From the NCBI GenBank assembly GCA_038501625.1, contig JAZAYU010000086.1, forward strand, positions 2,492,924-2,556,923: a stretch of DNA of 64,000 bases. The letters run 5' to 3'. This document shows positions 47,838 through 59,015 of the stretch, one piece after another. The translations under genes were made by a program, and so were the position numbers. This stretch comes from Corbicula japonica. Its lineage: Eukaryota > Mollusca > Bivalvia > Venerida > Cyrenidae. Numbering within the stretch: position 1 is the stretch's first letter; the number at the start of each line of letters is the position of its first letter. The notes beneath the pieces were generated by a model. That model worked only from the letters and a program-made list of their open reading frames with translations, had not been told where the DNA came from and ran no database searches.

Positions 47838-47985
47838 GTAAAAAGAAAGGGTCACCCTTACCGTTTTCCTCCATTTTCATATATTGACACTTTGACGGAA
47901 GTACATTGACACTACGACGGTAGTACATTGACACTACGACGGAAGTACATTGACACTAAGACAGAAGAAGCATTGCGACAATTTT
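47838..47985 (+). repeat. Second copy of the minisatellite-bearing repeat
   Basis: AGAAAGGGTCACCCTTACCG and the leader TTTTCCTCCATTTTCATATA are followed by about four units of TTGACACTACGACGGAAGTA. The unit is 3 bases shorter than at 26.0 kb. Confidence 0.8.
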
Positions 47986-48412
47986 AACGCATAACAGGAA
48001 CGTCGTGGTCACAATTATTCCATGACGTGTATATATATGAAACGGAAAATCGATGCGTTCCTACACGCTATGTAATTTTCTCATCATTTGATATACTGGC
48101 AGAAAACTGCATTTCTGCGAAACAAAAAGTCCAAAAAGCCCGAACAACTATGGAAAACAACAAAAAACCACACCATGTGGGTGTAATTATGCGTAAAAAT
48201 GAATTTTAGCGAAAGAACTTCAACAAATAGTGTTTTTGTCGAGTCTCGCATTAACTTAGCTCGGATCCCAGAGGTATTTTTTTATATTTTTCCAGCTTTT
48301 GAAACACATTTTGCCCGTGGCTAGTCTACAGACTTCTCTCAATACACATTTTGCGTTTTCTCGTTTTCAGGGAAAAATGTAAAGTGCTTGCGCTTGACTT
48401 TCTTCAAAGTGC

Positions 48413-48707
48413 AGCCCGCCCGGCTAGCTCAGTGGATAGAGCATCGCACTGTCAATCCAGGGGTCGTGAGTTCGATCCCCAGCCGAGGCGGGAAAATTTC
48501 TCCGTGACAATTGAACTCGGACATTGCGTCTGAGAGTCATTTGTCCCTCACCTCTGATTCAAGTGAGGAAGCAGTCAGTCGCTTGCGGAGAAATTGGTTA
48601 GTACTGGTTAGAGACCCAGGACCACCGGTTAGGTGGACTGACCGCCGGGATATAACCAGAAAGGTGTTGAAACCAGGCGTTAAACCCCAAACAAACAAAA
48701 CAAACAA
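48413..48707 (+). mobile_element. Full-length tRNA-derived SINE with 12-bp target duplication
   Basis: The head GCCCGGCTAGCTCAGTGG with A-box, loop CTGTCAA (anticodon GTC, Asp-like) and B-box GAGTTCGATCCCC is tRNA-like but has weak stems. A body of about 200 bp ends GGCGTTAAACCCCAAACAAA, with a CAAA-type tail. TCTTCAAAGTGC flanks both sides exactly (48401-48412 and 48708-48719). The clean duplication shows recent LINE-driven insertion. The tail style is common in bivalve SINEs; the family name is not assigned. Confidence 0.9.
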
Positions 48708-48969
48708 TCTTCAAAGTGCGCGTGACTATGATAATGTACGATCATAAAAATAGTGTAACTACACGTCATTGATCAGACATAAATTTCCTTGTACAAATAC
48801 CGCTACCAGTAGGTTGAAATCGAAACAAGAAAGCTTAATTTAAACTCGAAACAACTATAACATCGGTTTAAACAGCGCCAATATTTCGGTAAGCATGTAT
48901 AATTTATCTTTTTTGTATTTCTAGAAATGAAACGAATCTTAAAATATTAACATAAGGGTGTGAAAGAGA

Positions 48970-49012
48970 AAAAACAGGTTTATCAGGAATCGCCACATTC
49001 AGTTTAAAAGCG
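48970..49012 (-). mobile_element. Naiad 3' terminus fragment
   Basis: CAGGTTTATCAGGAATCGCC followed by ACATTCAG is the complement of the last bases of the element. Confidence 0.55.
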
Positions 49013-49019
49013 TCACCCA

Positions 49020-50160
49020 ATCACGATATCCAAAATGTTAAACGGACAAGAGAGTTATGTATACACTGACTGTTTGGAGGTGGTTTTGGCGATAATTTTT
49101 TATTCATAACGTATGGTTATTTTATCTAGTATTGTCCTTAAATCAATATTTAGCATAATTGTTTTACTTTGTACCTTTATTTATTTAAAGTGACAATTAA
49201 GAGTATCAGCGGTCTAACGCTTATAATCGATCCCCTTTTTCTGAAACTTGGCAGGTGGGAAAATCAATAAATATCTTAGCAAACAAAAAATAAGTTTTTA
49301 TGGCTTATCGATTCCCAATTCTTCTAATTTATTTCAGTGTTTAAACATTCCATTCATCGATTCCAATTTAAGAAATTTTAATTTATTAAAATATTATTCC
49401 CGTAAGATGACTAGAAAATCAGGATTAACAAGGGTGATTTTACTAGTTTCAGATTAACATTTTACTATAATATTATCAAGGCTGAGGAGAATATTACAGT
49501 TTTATATAAAATACAATTATTATTGTCGACAATATCCAGATAAAATTCAGCGAGTTTATGAGGTTTTGACATAGAATGTATCATCTATCCTTAAGATTTA
49601 AATTCTAAACCACGATTTGAATTGATTGATTGTTTTGTTTGGCACTGAGTCAAACTTTGAATTAACAAACGTTTTATGAAACTGTTAGTTGGAACAGAAA
49701 TATTATCGTCGACTTACGACAAAATTCTCGTTGAATAAAACAATTGATCGTGCAATACAATGGAGCGCAGGTTTAAATACCAAATAATTATTCTAACTTG
49801 ACAACTTCACGCAAATCTAATATTTATTTCGCTAAAAATATGCAGATTTTTTTGTGCACTCAAAGTCGGTCAAAGAATTACTACGATATTCATTTTTTCT
49901 TATTATAAATAACTGCAATTTGTAAAATGTCAGTAGTATCACAGAGCACGCCAAAAGCAAAACTTTAAAAAAGAGCAGGTATATCCTTGGGGTTATTGAA
50001 CAAGAACCAAGGTTAAACTGGTTAAGATTTTTTTTGAAATCATCTGAATTTATAACAGGAATTGAAACAAAATGATTTTAGGAGTACCATTAACAAACAC
50101 AATTATAATGCTCAATGACCTTCAAATGATGTAATGATAACAGCACTGGTTGACTGTACC
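49020..50160. other. AT-rich intergenic DNA, nothing recognised
   Basis: Only short ORFs without family character were seen. A repeat X fragment (minus) follows at about 50160-50230. Confidence 0.5.
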
Positions 50161-51394
50161 GGAAAAAGGAACCTTGAAAGTTGTCGAACACGACAAATAC
50201 GAAAAAAATGTTAGCGCGGATTGATTAAGCCTTTGATTGAACTACTAGAAAAACGAAAAATTCGTATAAATGCTGTATTGATAAAACAATTATACAGCGC
50301 CGGTAGTTAACCCTTTACATAACTTATACATGTCATGCATGAGTGATCTTAAGAATCGTGAAAACAAGCATAAGGACATATTTTTGTGGACTGCGTGCAT
50401 AATCATCCTGCATATCAATTTAAAAGGAATACATCATTATTGTAAAGTGATTTCACCTTAGTCTAGATCATCTAGACGTTCTGTCATTGATCAGTATCAA
50501 ACTGCTCTGACGAACGTCTAGAGACATCGCTATATAAAAAGTCTAACCGACAGGTGGCGCTTTTGTATGGTAAACAAATCCAAAATCAATCTCGATTTCT
50601 AAAGAAATTTGTTAACAGTGCTTTAACCGTATTTCTCCCACACTGGGCAAAGTGAAATTTAGGTAACATGATATCGAGCTACTAAATGAGGTATATGGTT
50701 TCTAAAACAAAGAACGTTTAAGTACTTGCCTACCCCATTTTACATAAATGAATGCAAATAAATGGTACGCCGTTGCTGCCTCTTCGTGATAATGGTTTTT
50801 AGACTGTCACGTTATATGGTATGGCAGTTGTACGGTGATTGTTAAAAAGGGAAGAATATCAAAATCTCTCTAAAAAGGTGAAATATGCATATCAGGAATC
50901 GCCACATTCAGAAAAAACAGCCTCCCCACACAGTCAAGAAGAAGAGAGGGGGAGAGAGCATGGTTAATAAAATGATCAGTTTCAAAAAAGACACCACTAA
51001 CAATAAACAAAAATGAGAACCCGAGAGGTTACCGCCTTGGAACGGTCAGTGGCAAATCAAATTGCCACTGGGAGTTTAAACCAGGTTCTAGGGTGCACCA
51101 ACCTCACACTTGCCCCATCAGGTTCTCATATCACAAAACAAGTACAAGTTGTCTTGGTGAAAAGACTCCAACCCACTTATTGGCTTAACAATGTTGCATG
51201 CAAAAGCACACAAACATATAAAACATAAGAAGCTAAGAGTATTGCAAAGCCGAAGGGGCGGGTACTCAATGATCTTACCGAGACCAGAGCTGCTGGAGTA
51301 AAACCAGCAAGAACACGATGACAGGGATAAAAGAAACAAATCGAGCTTCTAGGTTCTTTTAAGAAAAGATTTCCCCGTTAACCTTCAGAAACTC

Positions 51395-53150
51395 TTAAAC
51401 CCCTGCCACCGTCGTGCAACCAAAGAGGTAAGCATAATGATCAACTGTAGAAGGGTTTATCACCAGGCCTGCAGAGCGCTGTAAAATATCATGTTGGTAA
51501 CCTTTCTTTTTAAATTTACAGATGGTTTTAACGAATATCCGGGATAAATTAACACTGCCTTTTATCTTTTTAAGTTTATAAATTAAATCTGCATAAAGAA
51601 CTGGCTGTGAAATACCTTGTTGCAAAAGTCATTTTAAACTGCATTTGTATTTATGAATTAAATCTGGGTATCGGCGATAAAACTTGCAAATGGTTTTCCT
51701 TAATTTGTGATACCGATAACCTTGTTTTAAAAGTTTTTCTGTAATGCAAAGATTACGTTCATTGAAATCATTAACATCGTTGCAAGCTCTTGAAAAGCGA
51801 ACAAGCTGTGAGATATAAACCCCATAAGATGTTGCACGGGGAACATCGCTGTCTAAAAACGGAAAATTTACTATATTAAAATTAAAATCATCTCTTTTAT
51901 CATAAATTTTAGTAGTGACATAACCATTTTCAATGGACAGATTTAGATCGAGAAAGTTTGCTTGCTTTTCTGAAGTGTTCGCTTTATTAAGTTGTAGTTC
52001 TTTAGGATAAATCTTATTAACCAGTAAAAGCTGTAATTATATCATCTTGATGTTCAGTAGAAAGAGATAACATAAAGTCTCTTTCATAACAGTATAAAAA
52101 CAGATCAGCAACAAGGGGTGCACAATTAGTACCCATTGGGATGCCTATTACTTGTTTATAAATAGAGGTACCGAATCTAACATAAATATTATCCAGTAAG
52201 AAAGTTAGCGACTCTATTAGGTCTTGACAAGTCCATAAGGTATAATTATCATAAGAACCATCTGTAAAAAATGCCCTTTGTTCATTACAAGCGATTAAGG
52301 TTTTATTTTCTCTAGCAAACGTTTTTTCAATGAGACTGGTTCGTTTGTCTCTTATTAAATTATGAGGGAGCGAAGTGTATAATGTTGAGAAATCATAAGT
52401 AGACAAACAGAACGCCCGAAAATTATTTGATTTAAGCTTTTTCAAAACGTCATTTGAATTTTTAATCGACCAAAATAAAGTTTTGCCAGAAGTTTCAAAA
52501 ACCTTATCACAATACCTAATTACATGTTCTTTTATAGCTGTAAGACAAGATGTTAAGAGCACGGATAATTTAGTAGTAGTGCAAGAACTAGAGTTAGCAA
52601 TAAATCTTGCTTTGTACGGTGTTTTATGCATTTTAGGCAACCAATACATAGTAGGTACTTTGTCTTGTTTCGGCTCAATACTAATTCTAAATTTTGTAAT
52701 TTGTAGAGTGTGTGCAGTAACAATATCACTCTCAGATGAAGAAGTCAGTATATAAGCATTAGTGCTGTTCAGTTCTTCAGTTTGAATATTAATATAGTGT
52801 ATTCGTCACACTATAATTACATTATTATAAGCCTTATCAGCAGGTGTTAAAACAAATCTGTTATGAAAGTCTTGAATTCCTTTTTTCAAATGACGAAAGT
52901 TAAAACGAGGTCGAGGTGGTAATAAAGCAATGTTTCTTTCATAAAATGATATACGAGTGTCAATTATTTTGAATATGTGTTTTTTCCAGTTAGAAAGTGC
53001 ATAAGGCTCGGCATGTTTTCTTTTGCACCATTTATTGCAAAATAAGTTCAAAGACTCAGCAATTTCTGCACGGCATGCATTAATATCAATTTTGGATGAT
53101 ATTCTATATTTGGGACCTTTAGAAATTAAATTACGAAATCTAGAGTCTTT
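51395..53150 (-). pseudogene. Naiad reverse transcriptase, copy 2, lacking the YxDD region
   Basis: Recognisable parts in order: RISSKID to NKWCKRKHAEP; RPRFNFRHLKKG; LTPADKAYNNVIIV followed by TGA at 52808-52806; YWLPKMHKTPYKARFI; the motif A block CLSTYDFSTLYTSLPH; the motif B block GIPMGTNCAPLVADL; then a TAA where about 25 residues containing the catalytic Y-x-D-D motif should be; then KIYPKELQLNKANTS, KIYDKRDDFNFNIVNFPFLD, RATSYGVYISQLVRF and the carboxy-terminal block QQGISQPVLYADLIYKLKKI. Another TGA (51631-51629) precedes LLQQG. The missing motif C makes the enzyme inactive in this copy. Confidence 0.85.
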
Positions 53151-53412
53151 GATTAAATTAAGATCACCGGTAACAATATGACCGGCAGGCTTATAGCAAT
53201 ATTTAGAAGTTAAACACTCTCAAGATTTTGGTGTATTTTCAATGATCTGTAAATCCGATGTAATTATATTGTAATTAAAAATTGTATTTCTAGTTGGTTT
53301 GTTGTATTTATAACAAACGATAGGCGATTCGGTATTCTTAAAATAAATAGGAACAGCCGATTGAACTGTTTTATCTTTAAATATCAATAAAATCTATTCC
53401 TTTATTTAAAAA

Positions 53413-53626
53413 TTTTATCATATTTTGGGTTTGCTTTGTGTATAAATTTGCATAATTTAATATACGTTTTTCCGCTATTTTGTGGCAGCGTCAAAGTGGC
53501 GTTTACGCGCCGTTTTGACGACGTCACGCAATTGATGTTGTTATTCCCTGATGAAGATTATAAATCGAAACGTCGGAATCAAAATATTAACAACATATTT
53601 CGTGTTAGTGCAGATTTCTTCCCCAA
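53413..53626 (+). mobile_element. 214-bp insertion with hammerhead-like core and 12-bp target duplication
   Basis: TTTATTTAAAAA flanks it exactly (53401-53412 and 53627-53638), and removing it rejoins the Naiad linker reading frame. Inside, CTGATGA (53548-53554), a possible 4-bp stem GATT/AATC and GAAA (53567-53570) followed by CGTC are the conserved parts of a hammerhead ribozyme. GACG lies upstream at 53517-53520. A strong hairpin with arms CGTCAAA and TTTGACG precedes them. Penelope-like elements and retrozymes carry hammerheads, so this may be a short non-autonomous retroelement. Confidence 0.65.
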
Positions 53627-53649
53627 TTTATTTAAAAAAGAAATTTTAA

Positions 53650-54330
53650 GGAAATGTCTTTGATGGTCAGATTCCAAGTCAATGTGCGGCCTGAGAACTT
53701 GCCGAGTATAACACTGAATAAGACTAGCAACCTAGTAAAATGAATGGATTCTAATGACGATGTCGTCGGCTTCCTCATCCAGTTTCTGCAGACTTGATAT
53801 AGAAAGAGAAGCCAAACTAGATAGCATAGCGTGTCTGCCAGATTGTTTTAAAATAATATGTAGGTCATGAATAGAACAACGAATACGTGATTTTCTTTTT
53901 ATGTTTCCATTAGTTCTGCTTCCGTGCGACCTCGATTTTCTTTTACGTATTTCAAGCAATTCAAAGACGTCATAATCAGGATTATAAGAAATGTTGCATT
54001 CTTGATAAATATTATCATTTAAACCAAGTGGGTAAGGAGTTTGTAATTTTTTAATCCATTTCTGCTCCGAAACGAGCCTGGCTTTGATTTTAAATGCTCT
54101 TGAAGCAGTGCTGTCAAATGTAAGTTTTTCTACTGGTTGAACGGAAATATTTTGTAAACGGTGTCCTGAATGCTTAAAGTGTTGGTATAAAAATGTTTTA
54201 AATTTGCTGTTGTTTCGAATTTTAGAACAATGTTGTCCAAAACGTGTTTTTAAAGGGCGACCTGTTTGTCCCACATATTGAATTCCACAGTTATTAGAAT
54301 TTCAAGTTAAAACGTAAACGGAAAAAATGC
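53650..54330 (-). pseudogene. Naiad GIY-YIG endonuclease domain, copy 2
   Basis: YVLT, then TGA (54304-54302), then NSNNCGIQYVGQTGRPLKTR form the GIY-YIG start, where the family has a cysteine at the TGA. FGQHCSKIRNN and FKHSGH follow, with further Cys/His residues of the CCHH type. The domain nicks target DNA to prime reverse transcription. Apart from the TGA, the frame is open to a stop at 53732. Confidence 0.85.
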
Positions 54331-54359
54331 AGTTCCACCAAACATTGCATAAATCTTAT

Positions 54360-55680
54360 TATGTATGTTTATTATTAATACGTTAAGAAAAGTAAGAACA
54401 GTAAAGAAAAATAGTTTGACCAAAAAAACCCCTAAATACTGCAGCCTAACACAAAAACAAAGCAACACTTAACATCAATTTAAATGCCTTCCTGAGTAAT
54501 GAGTTACCAACAACAATATCTAAGATCATCTTGTCTAACACATGTTTACAGTAAGATGTATTTGTAAAAGTGTGTTTTGGCCTTTAATTTCATGGTTGTG
54601 AAAAGGGATGACAAAAAATTGTTGATTTCTCTCTTTATAATTAAAAGTTCTTTTAAAGATTCTTGGATATTGTCAGTATCATTTTGATCATGTGGAAATT
54701 CGAACTGTTTTTGTTTTGCGATGCTTCGTTTTTGTGTTTGATTGCAAATAGAATTTTAGGGATTTTCAAGCTATATTTTTCTTTACTGTTCTAAATTGTG
54801 TTAACACTTTAAAATTTGTCTTTTCGTAATTGGGAAATTATTGACCTTTTTAAATTTTAAATCAAAGTGATTTCACTGTAAAATGTTTCTAAGGTCGCCA
54901 TTATGGTATGACAAAGAATTTTGAAGTAATCTTAAGAAATTAAAAAAAAAATGGTTTTAGGGCAAAGTTTTTCACTTCAGACGTAATTTTGATCCAAAAT
55001 AAGTCCAAATTTAGAAAAAAGTGATCTTCTTATTGAAATGATTTCATTCGAAAATATTTCTAATGTTGCAATAAGGTAACTTATGTGTTACAAATAGCAA
55101 TACACTGATCAGCTTTCAACAGAGGGCTTTGCTTGTAATTAGTACTGATAAGCCAAGATAGGAACAATAATAAATATACGTTATTCAAGGGACATTCGGA
55201 CATTTACCAGTGATAATAGCAAGAATAATAATGGGGTGATGGTAGCTTATCTCAAACTTGGTGTGGCATTTCATTCATGCAGAATTTGGAGGGAAAGTTG
55301 ATTATACAAAAAGCATGGATATTAATGAAATATATTGTTCAAATGACTGCTGTTTTACTGTGTTATTACTGATCAGCATCCCACAGTTGCCAAGAGTAGT
55401 ATTTAAAGCTACACTGCCAGGTGTATTTGTTTACTATCTGCAGTTCATGACCCCAGAAACTCATCCCCGGGATTTTCAAATTTTGACAGTTAACATTTTT
55501 TTTTCTCAAAAATTACAATAAAATGCATTTTGTCATAAGCTTTTCTCTGCCATTTCATTTGAAATATTGCAAAGAAGTTATATGTACTAATTGAAAAAGG
55601 GCCCTTAGATGTGAAGCATGTCAAAAATACCATGAACCTGCCCCAGCGCCATTAAGATGCTTAAATATAAATAGTCAAGT
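54360..55680. other. AT-rich intergenic DNA, nothing recognised
   Basis: An 87-codon ORF at 55258 shows no family features. Confidence 0.5.
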
Positions 55681-55684
55681 TGGA

Positions 55685-56060
55685 GGTTTAACAAAAATAC
55701 GGCTTTAAAGTGTAAACTTTGACGAAACTTTAAAGCGTTTAAATTTAATTAGATTTGATGCAGTGCTCTGACTCAATTTTATAAATTTGCTTTATAGACA
55801 TATTATTCGAAAAAAAAACAACAAAAAAGTAAATAAAATCATCCATTAACCATGATGCAACTTTTTTGCACGGTACGTTTTCAAACAAGTTTTAGTTTCC
55901 AAAAAGCTAGTCGGTAATTAGCTTGACATTCTAACAAAAAGACGGCTCTGAAGTGTACACTTTAGACGAAACTTTAAAGCGTTTAAAGCGTTTCAATTTA
56001 ATTAGACTTGATGCAGTGCTCTGACTTATTTTTTTTAAAATTGCTTTATAGTCATATTAT
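55685..56060 (+). repeat. Tandem duplication, about 245-bp period
   Basis: ACGGCTTTAAAGTGTAAACT to TTTATAGACATATTAT recurs as ACGGCTCTGAAGTGTACACT to TTTATAGTCATATTAT. The shared core includes CGAAACTTTAAAGCGTTTAA and GATGCAGTGCTCTGAC. Confidence 0.8.
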
Positions 56061-56484
56061 TTTTATTTCTGCATATCTTTTTCCTTCTAGTCAATAAATA
56101 TTGCTTCAAATCATAGTCCAAATTGCAACTATATCATAGTTTAAGTATTTTTTATTTTCCATGTGTTTCACTTCTTTCTTGTCAATTAAAAGTTTCAAAT
56201 CAAAGGTTGACTTATTATTTATTTTTCCTGCCACAATATGATTTCTGTCTTGGATATTAGCATCCGCCCGAATATACTTGGTATATAAAAACTTGATAAA
56301 GCAGAAGCCGGGCATGCAAACTTTTTACTCTGCCATCCGAAAGTTCCTTCACACTCCTCCAATAGGAAACTCCACACAATCTATAGATCATGTGACATGA
56401 CAATCACTCTAAAACTCCACCCATCAGTACTTTCAGTACTTTGATTTAAGAATAATGTAGACTTATATACATCATTTTGAGGGA

Positions 56485-56530
56485 ATTTGAAAGCAAGAGA
56501 GCCGCGAAGGCCCTGAATTGCTCACCTGAA
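56485..56530 (-). repeat. Dispersed repeat fragment common in molluscs
   Basis: The complement TCAGGTGAGCAATTCAGGGC with a following CTCTTGCTTTC resembles a short dispersed repeat I associate with bivalve introns and 3' UTRs. This rests on memory of the family, not a search. Confidence 0.4.
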
Positions 56531-57054
56531 AATATTAAAAATATATCCGACTGGCAGTTTCTTAAAAGATGCTTTTTTACTATTATAACAAGTCTATGTA
56601 ACCAGTCCTTCCATGTTTTTATAAAGTGACAAAGCTTTAACAACTTTAACAGATTTAACAGAGGATCTTTAAATGCATGATCACGTGTATTATTTTTTTT
56701 TATCTGTCAAGAAGATTTCGAAGGAAGTTTTCTCAACTGACATATCGGCACACAAAGCACCGCCCTCAGATGATCTGGCATAAATAAAGTTTATAAAATT
56801 TTCCTCATAGAGATAATTGTAGGAGAAACAAGGAGTTCCATCTGGAGGCCATGATTTTGTTGTTGTTCTTTAACAAAAGATCACGACTGAATAATTATAC
56901 CTTTGTTTTTCCAATTTTGTTCCTTTAAAAAAGTTTTTGAATCAGGTCATCAGTTTTTTTGGAGAGATTTTGAACATTTTGTTAATTAGCCTTGACCTTA
57001 GAATCTCGATTTGAACAACTTTTGAATAGGTAAATGGCAGGATTATTTACGTTA

Positions 57055-57290
57055 GAATTCACCAATATAGTCCTAATAGATGAAAAGGGAACTTTGAAAG
57101 CCATTGAAAATGACAAATATGAAAAAATGCAGGCCCGGGTTGATTGAGGTTGTTCATGGACAGTAATGGAAATGCATATTACTGCCCACGCCACCTAGCC
57201 CCGGGTTGAGCGCAACTCAATATTTACACTAATAAAAAGTACAATTTTGACCATCCCAAACGATGGTGTGCAGATGGCGATGGACATGGA
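57055..57290 (-). repeat. Interspersed repeat X, long copy, minus strand
   Basis: It contains GATGAAAAGGGAACTTTGAA, CAAATATGAAAAAATGCAGG and CCATCCCAAACGATGG. It is the fullest copy in the window. A further copy lies at 59855-59965. Confidence 0.65.
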
Positions 57291-57551
57291 ACTTTCAATG
57301 CAGCATTTTCAGATTAATACCATTCCATGTTGGTCCCTAGATAAATGCATGGTTTGCCTTATCTTCGAATATAAATCCTGCATATCATAGGCAAGGCCAA
57401 AGGCAAAATTTAAAAAGCAGGAAATATATCCTTGGGTTTGATTGAACAATATCCAAATCTATATTGGCTGTGAATTTGAAACCCTTCATCTCGAAACTGG
57501 CCGAAATATTAAAACAAATGTAATTTTTGATGTACTATCAACATAGTACAT

Positions 57552-58830
57552 ATGTATCGTGCTCAACGAGTAAATATTAATTCAGATATTGATTGACAAA
57601 CAGATAATATAATTTATGTTTTAACTTGAAACGCTTTAAATTGTGGCTTTCAATATGTAGGACAGACGGGACGCCCTTTGAAAACACGTTTTAGTCAGCA
57701 CTGTTCTAAAATACGAAACAATAATAAAATCAATACATATTTATATAAACATTTTAAACAATCAGGCCACACTTTAAAACACGTTAGTATTCAACCTGTG
57801 GAAAAAATTATATTTGATAACAGTGCTTCAAGAGCATTTAAAATTAGAGCAAGACTTGTTTCAGAAGATAATTGGATTAAAAAACTACAAACTCCTTATC
57901 CACTTGGTTTAAATGATAATATTTATCAAGAAGGCAACATTTCAAAAAACCCTGATTTTGACATTTTTGGATTGCTTCAAATACGAAAACGAAAATCGAG
58001 GTCACATGGGATAAGGACTAATGGTAACATCAAAAGAAAATCACGTGTTCATTGTTCTATTCATGACCTTCAAAATATTTTAAAACATTCTGGAAGACAT
58101 GCTATGCTGTCGCGTTTAGCTTCTCTTTCTATTTCAAGTTTACAAAAAGTGGATAAGGAAGCCGATGATATTGTTATTAGAACTCATCCACTTTATGAGG
58201 TTGCAAACCTTACTCAGTGTTACTCTCGGCATGTTCTAAGACCACATATTGACTTGGAATCTGATCACCAAAGACATTTCCTTAAAATTTCATTTTTAAA
58301 TAAAGGCATAGATTTTATTGACCTTCCAAGTATATTTAAAGATAAAAATGTTGAATCGGCTATACCTAATTATTTAAAGAATACTGAAACACCCATCGTT
58401 TGTTATAAATATAACAAGCCTATTAGAAACACAATTTTCAATTACAACAAAATTACCTCGGATTTACAGATTGTTGAAAACACACCATTATCTTGAGACT
58501 GTTCTAATTCAAAATTTTGCTATCAACCTGCCGGTCATATCGTTACAGGGGATCTAAATGTTATCAAAGACTTTAGAATCCGCAATTTAATTTCAAAAGG
58601 TCCAAAATACAGAATTCCATCGGACATCGACTTTAATACCTGTCGTGCGGAAATTGCAGAGTCTTTAAACTCTTTTTGCAATAAATGGTGTAAACGAGAA
58701 CATGCTGAGCCTAATGCTCTTTCAAACTGGAAAAAACAAATATTCAAAATAATTGACACTCGTATATCCTTCTATAAAAGAAACATAGCTTTACTACCAC
58801 CTCGACCTCGTTTTTACTTTCGTCATTTGA
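57552..58830 (+). CDS. Naiad GIY-YIG endonuclease and linker, with in-frame TGA codons (probable selenocysteine)
   Basis: From ATG 57552 the frame is open to about 58830 except for three TGA codons, at 57594, 57627 and 58494; no TAA or TAG occurs. The second reads YVLT-TGA-NALNCGFQYVGQTGR, the GIY-YIG core, where the family has Cys. The third reads TPLS-TGA-DCSNSKFC, replacing the first Cys of the CxC motif that joins endonuclease and RT in Naiads. The first falls in DID-TGA-QTDN, also a usual Cys. Homologous TGAs in copy 2 match the second and third. Selenocysteine at these sites is known for clam Naiads. A frameshift near 58830 separates this part from the downstream RT sequence. No SECIS element could be located by eye. 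Confidence 0.75.
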
Positions 58831-58839
58831 AAAAAAGGT

Positions 58840-59015
58840 ATTCAAGATTTTCACAACAAATTTGTTTTAACACCTGCTGATAAGGCTTCAAATAATGTTA
58901 TTATAGTGTGACGTATACACTATATAAATATTCAAACTGAAGAGCTTAATAGCACTAATGCTTATACACTGACATCTTCATCTGAGAGTGATATTGTTAC
59001 TGCACACACTCTACA
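58840..59015 (+). pseudogene. Start of Naiad RT, copy 3, up to the gap
   Basis: After the frameshift the sequence encodes the ADKASNNVIIV block, then TGA at 58909-58911 and RIHYINIQTEEL. The TGA is at the same place as in copies 1 and 2. The remainder is in the gap. Confidence 0.75.

Larger units (their letters stand above)
50875..54330 (-). mobile_element. Naiad-type Penelope-like retrotransposon, copy 2, near full length
   Basis: Read right to left, it encodes a GIY-YIG endonuclease (54330-53650), a linker with a U/C-x-C motif at 53222-53214, the RT (53150-51395) and a long 3' untranslated region (51390-50875). The endonuclease ahead of the RT is the permuted order that defines the Naiad/Chlamys/Dryad group; classic Penelope elements have it behind. 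A 214-bp insertion interrupts the linker, and part of the RT is missing. The 3' end is the source type of the many truncated copies in this window. Confidence 0.9.
57552..59015 (+). mobile_element. Naiad-type Penelope-like retrotransposon, copy 3, cut by assembly gap
   Basis: The element runs from a candidate ATG at 57552 through the GIY-YIG endonuclease, the linker and the start of the RT, and disappears into the 500-N gap at 59016. It is the best-preserved endonuclease half in the window. A 7-A run near 58830 (6 A in copy 2) shifts the frame in the RT part. Confidence 0.9.

Noticed and set aside
48420..48492. Functional tRNA-Asp gene (anticodon GTC)
   Set aside because: The anticodon and T stems are poorly paired. 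It is the head of a SINE with a 200-bp body, a CAAA-type tail and a 12-bp target duplication.
48351..48747. ORFs of 60-78 codons
   Set aside because: They are translations through the SINE at 48413-48707.
55258..55521. 87-codon ORF as a secreted or membrane protein
   Set aside because: There is no signal peptide, no domain and no neighbouring splice signals of note.
57594..58496. TGA codons in Naiad read as ordinary stops and separate genes
   Set aside because: They match in position between copies, lie at cysteine sites, and the flanking protein continues without a break, so one recoded ORF fits better.
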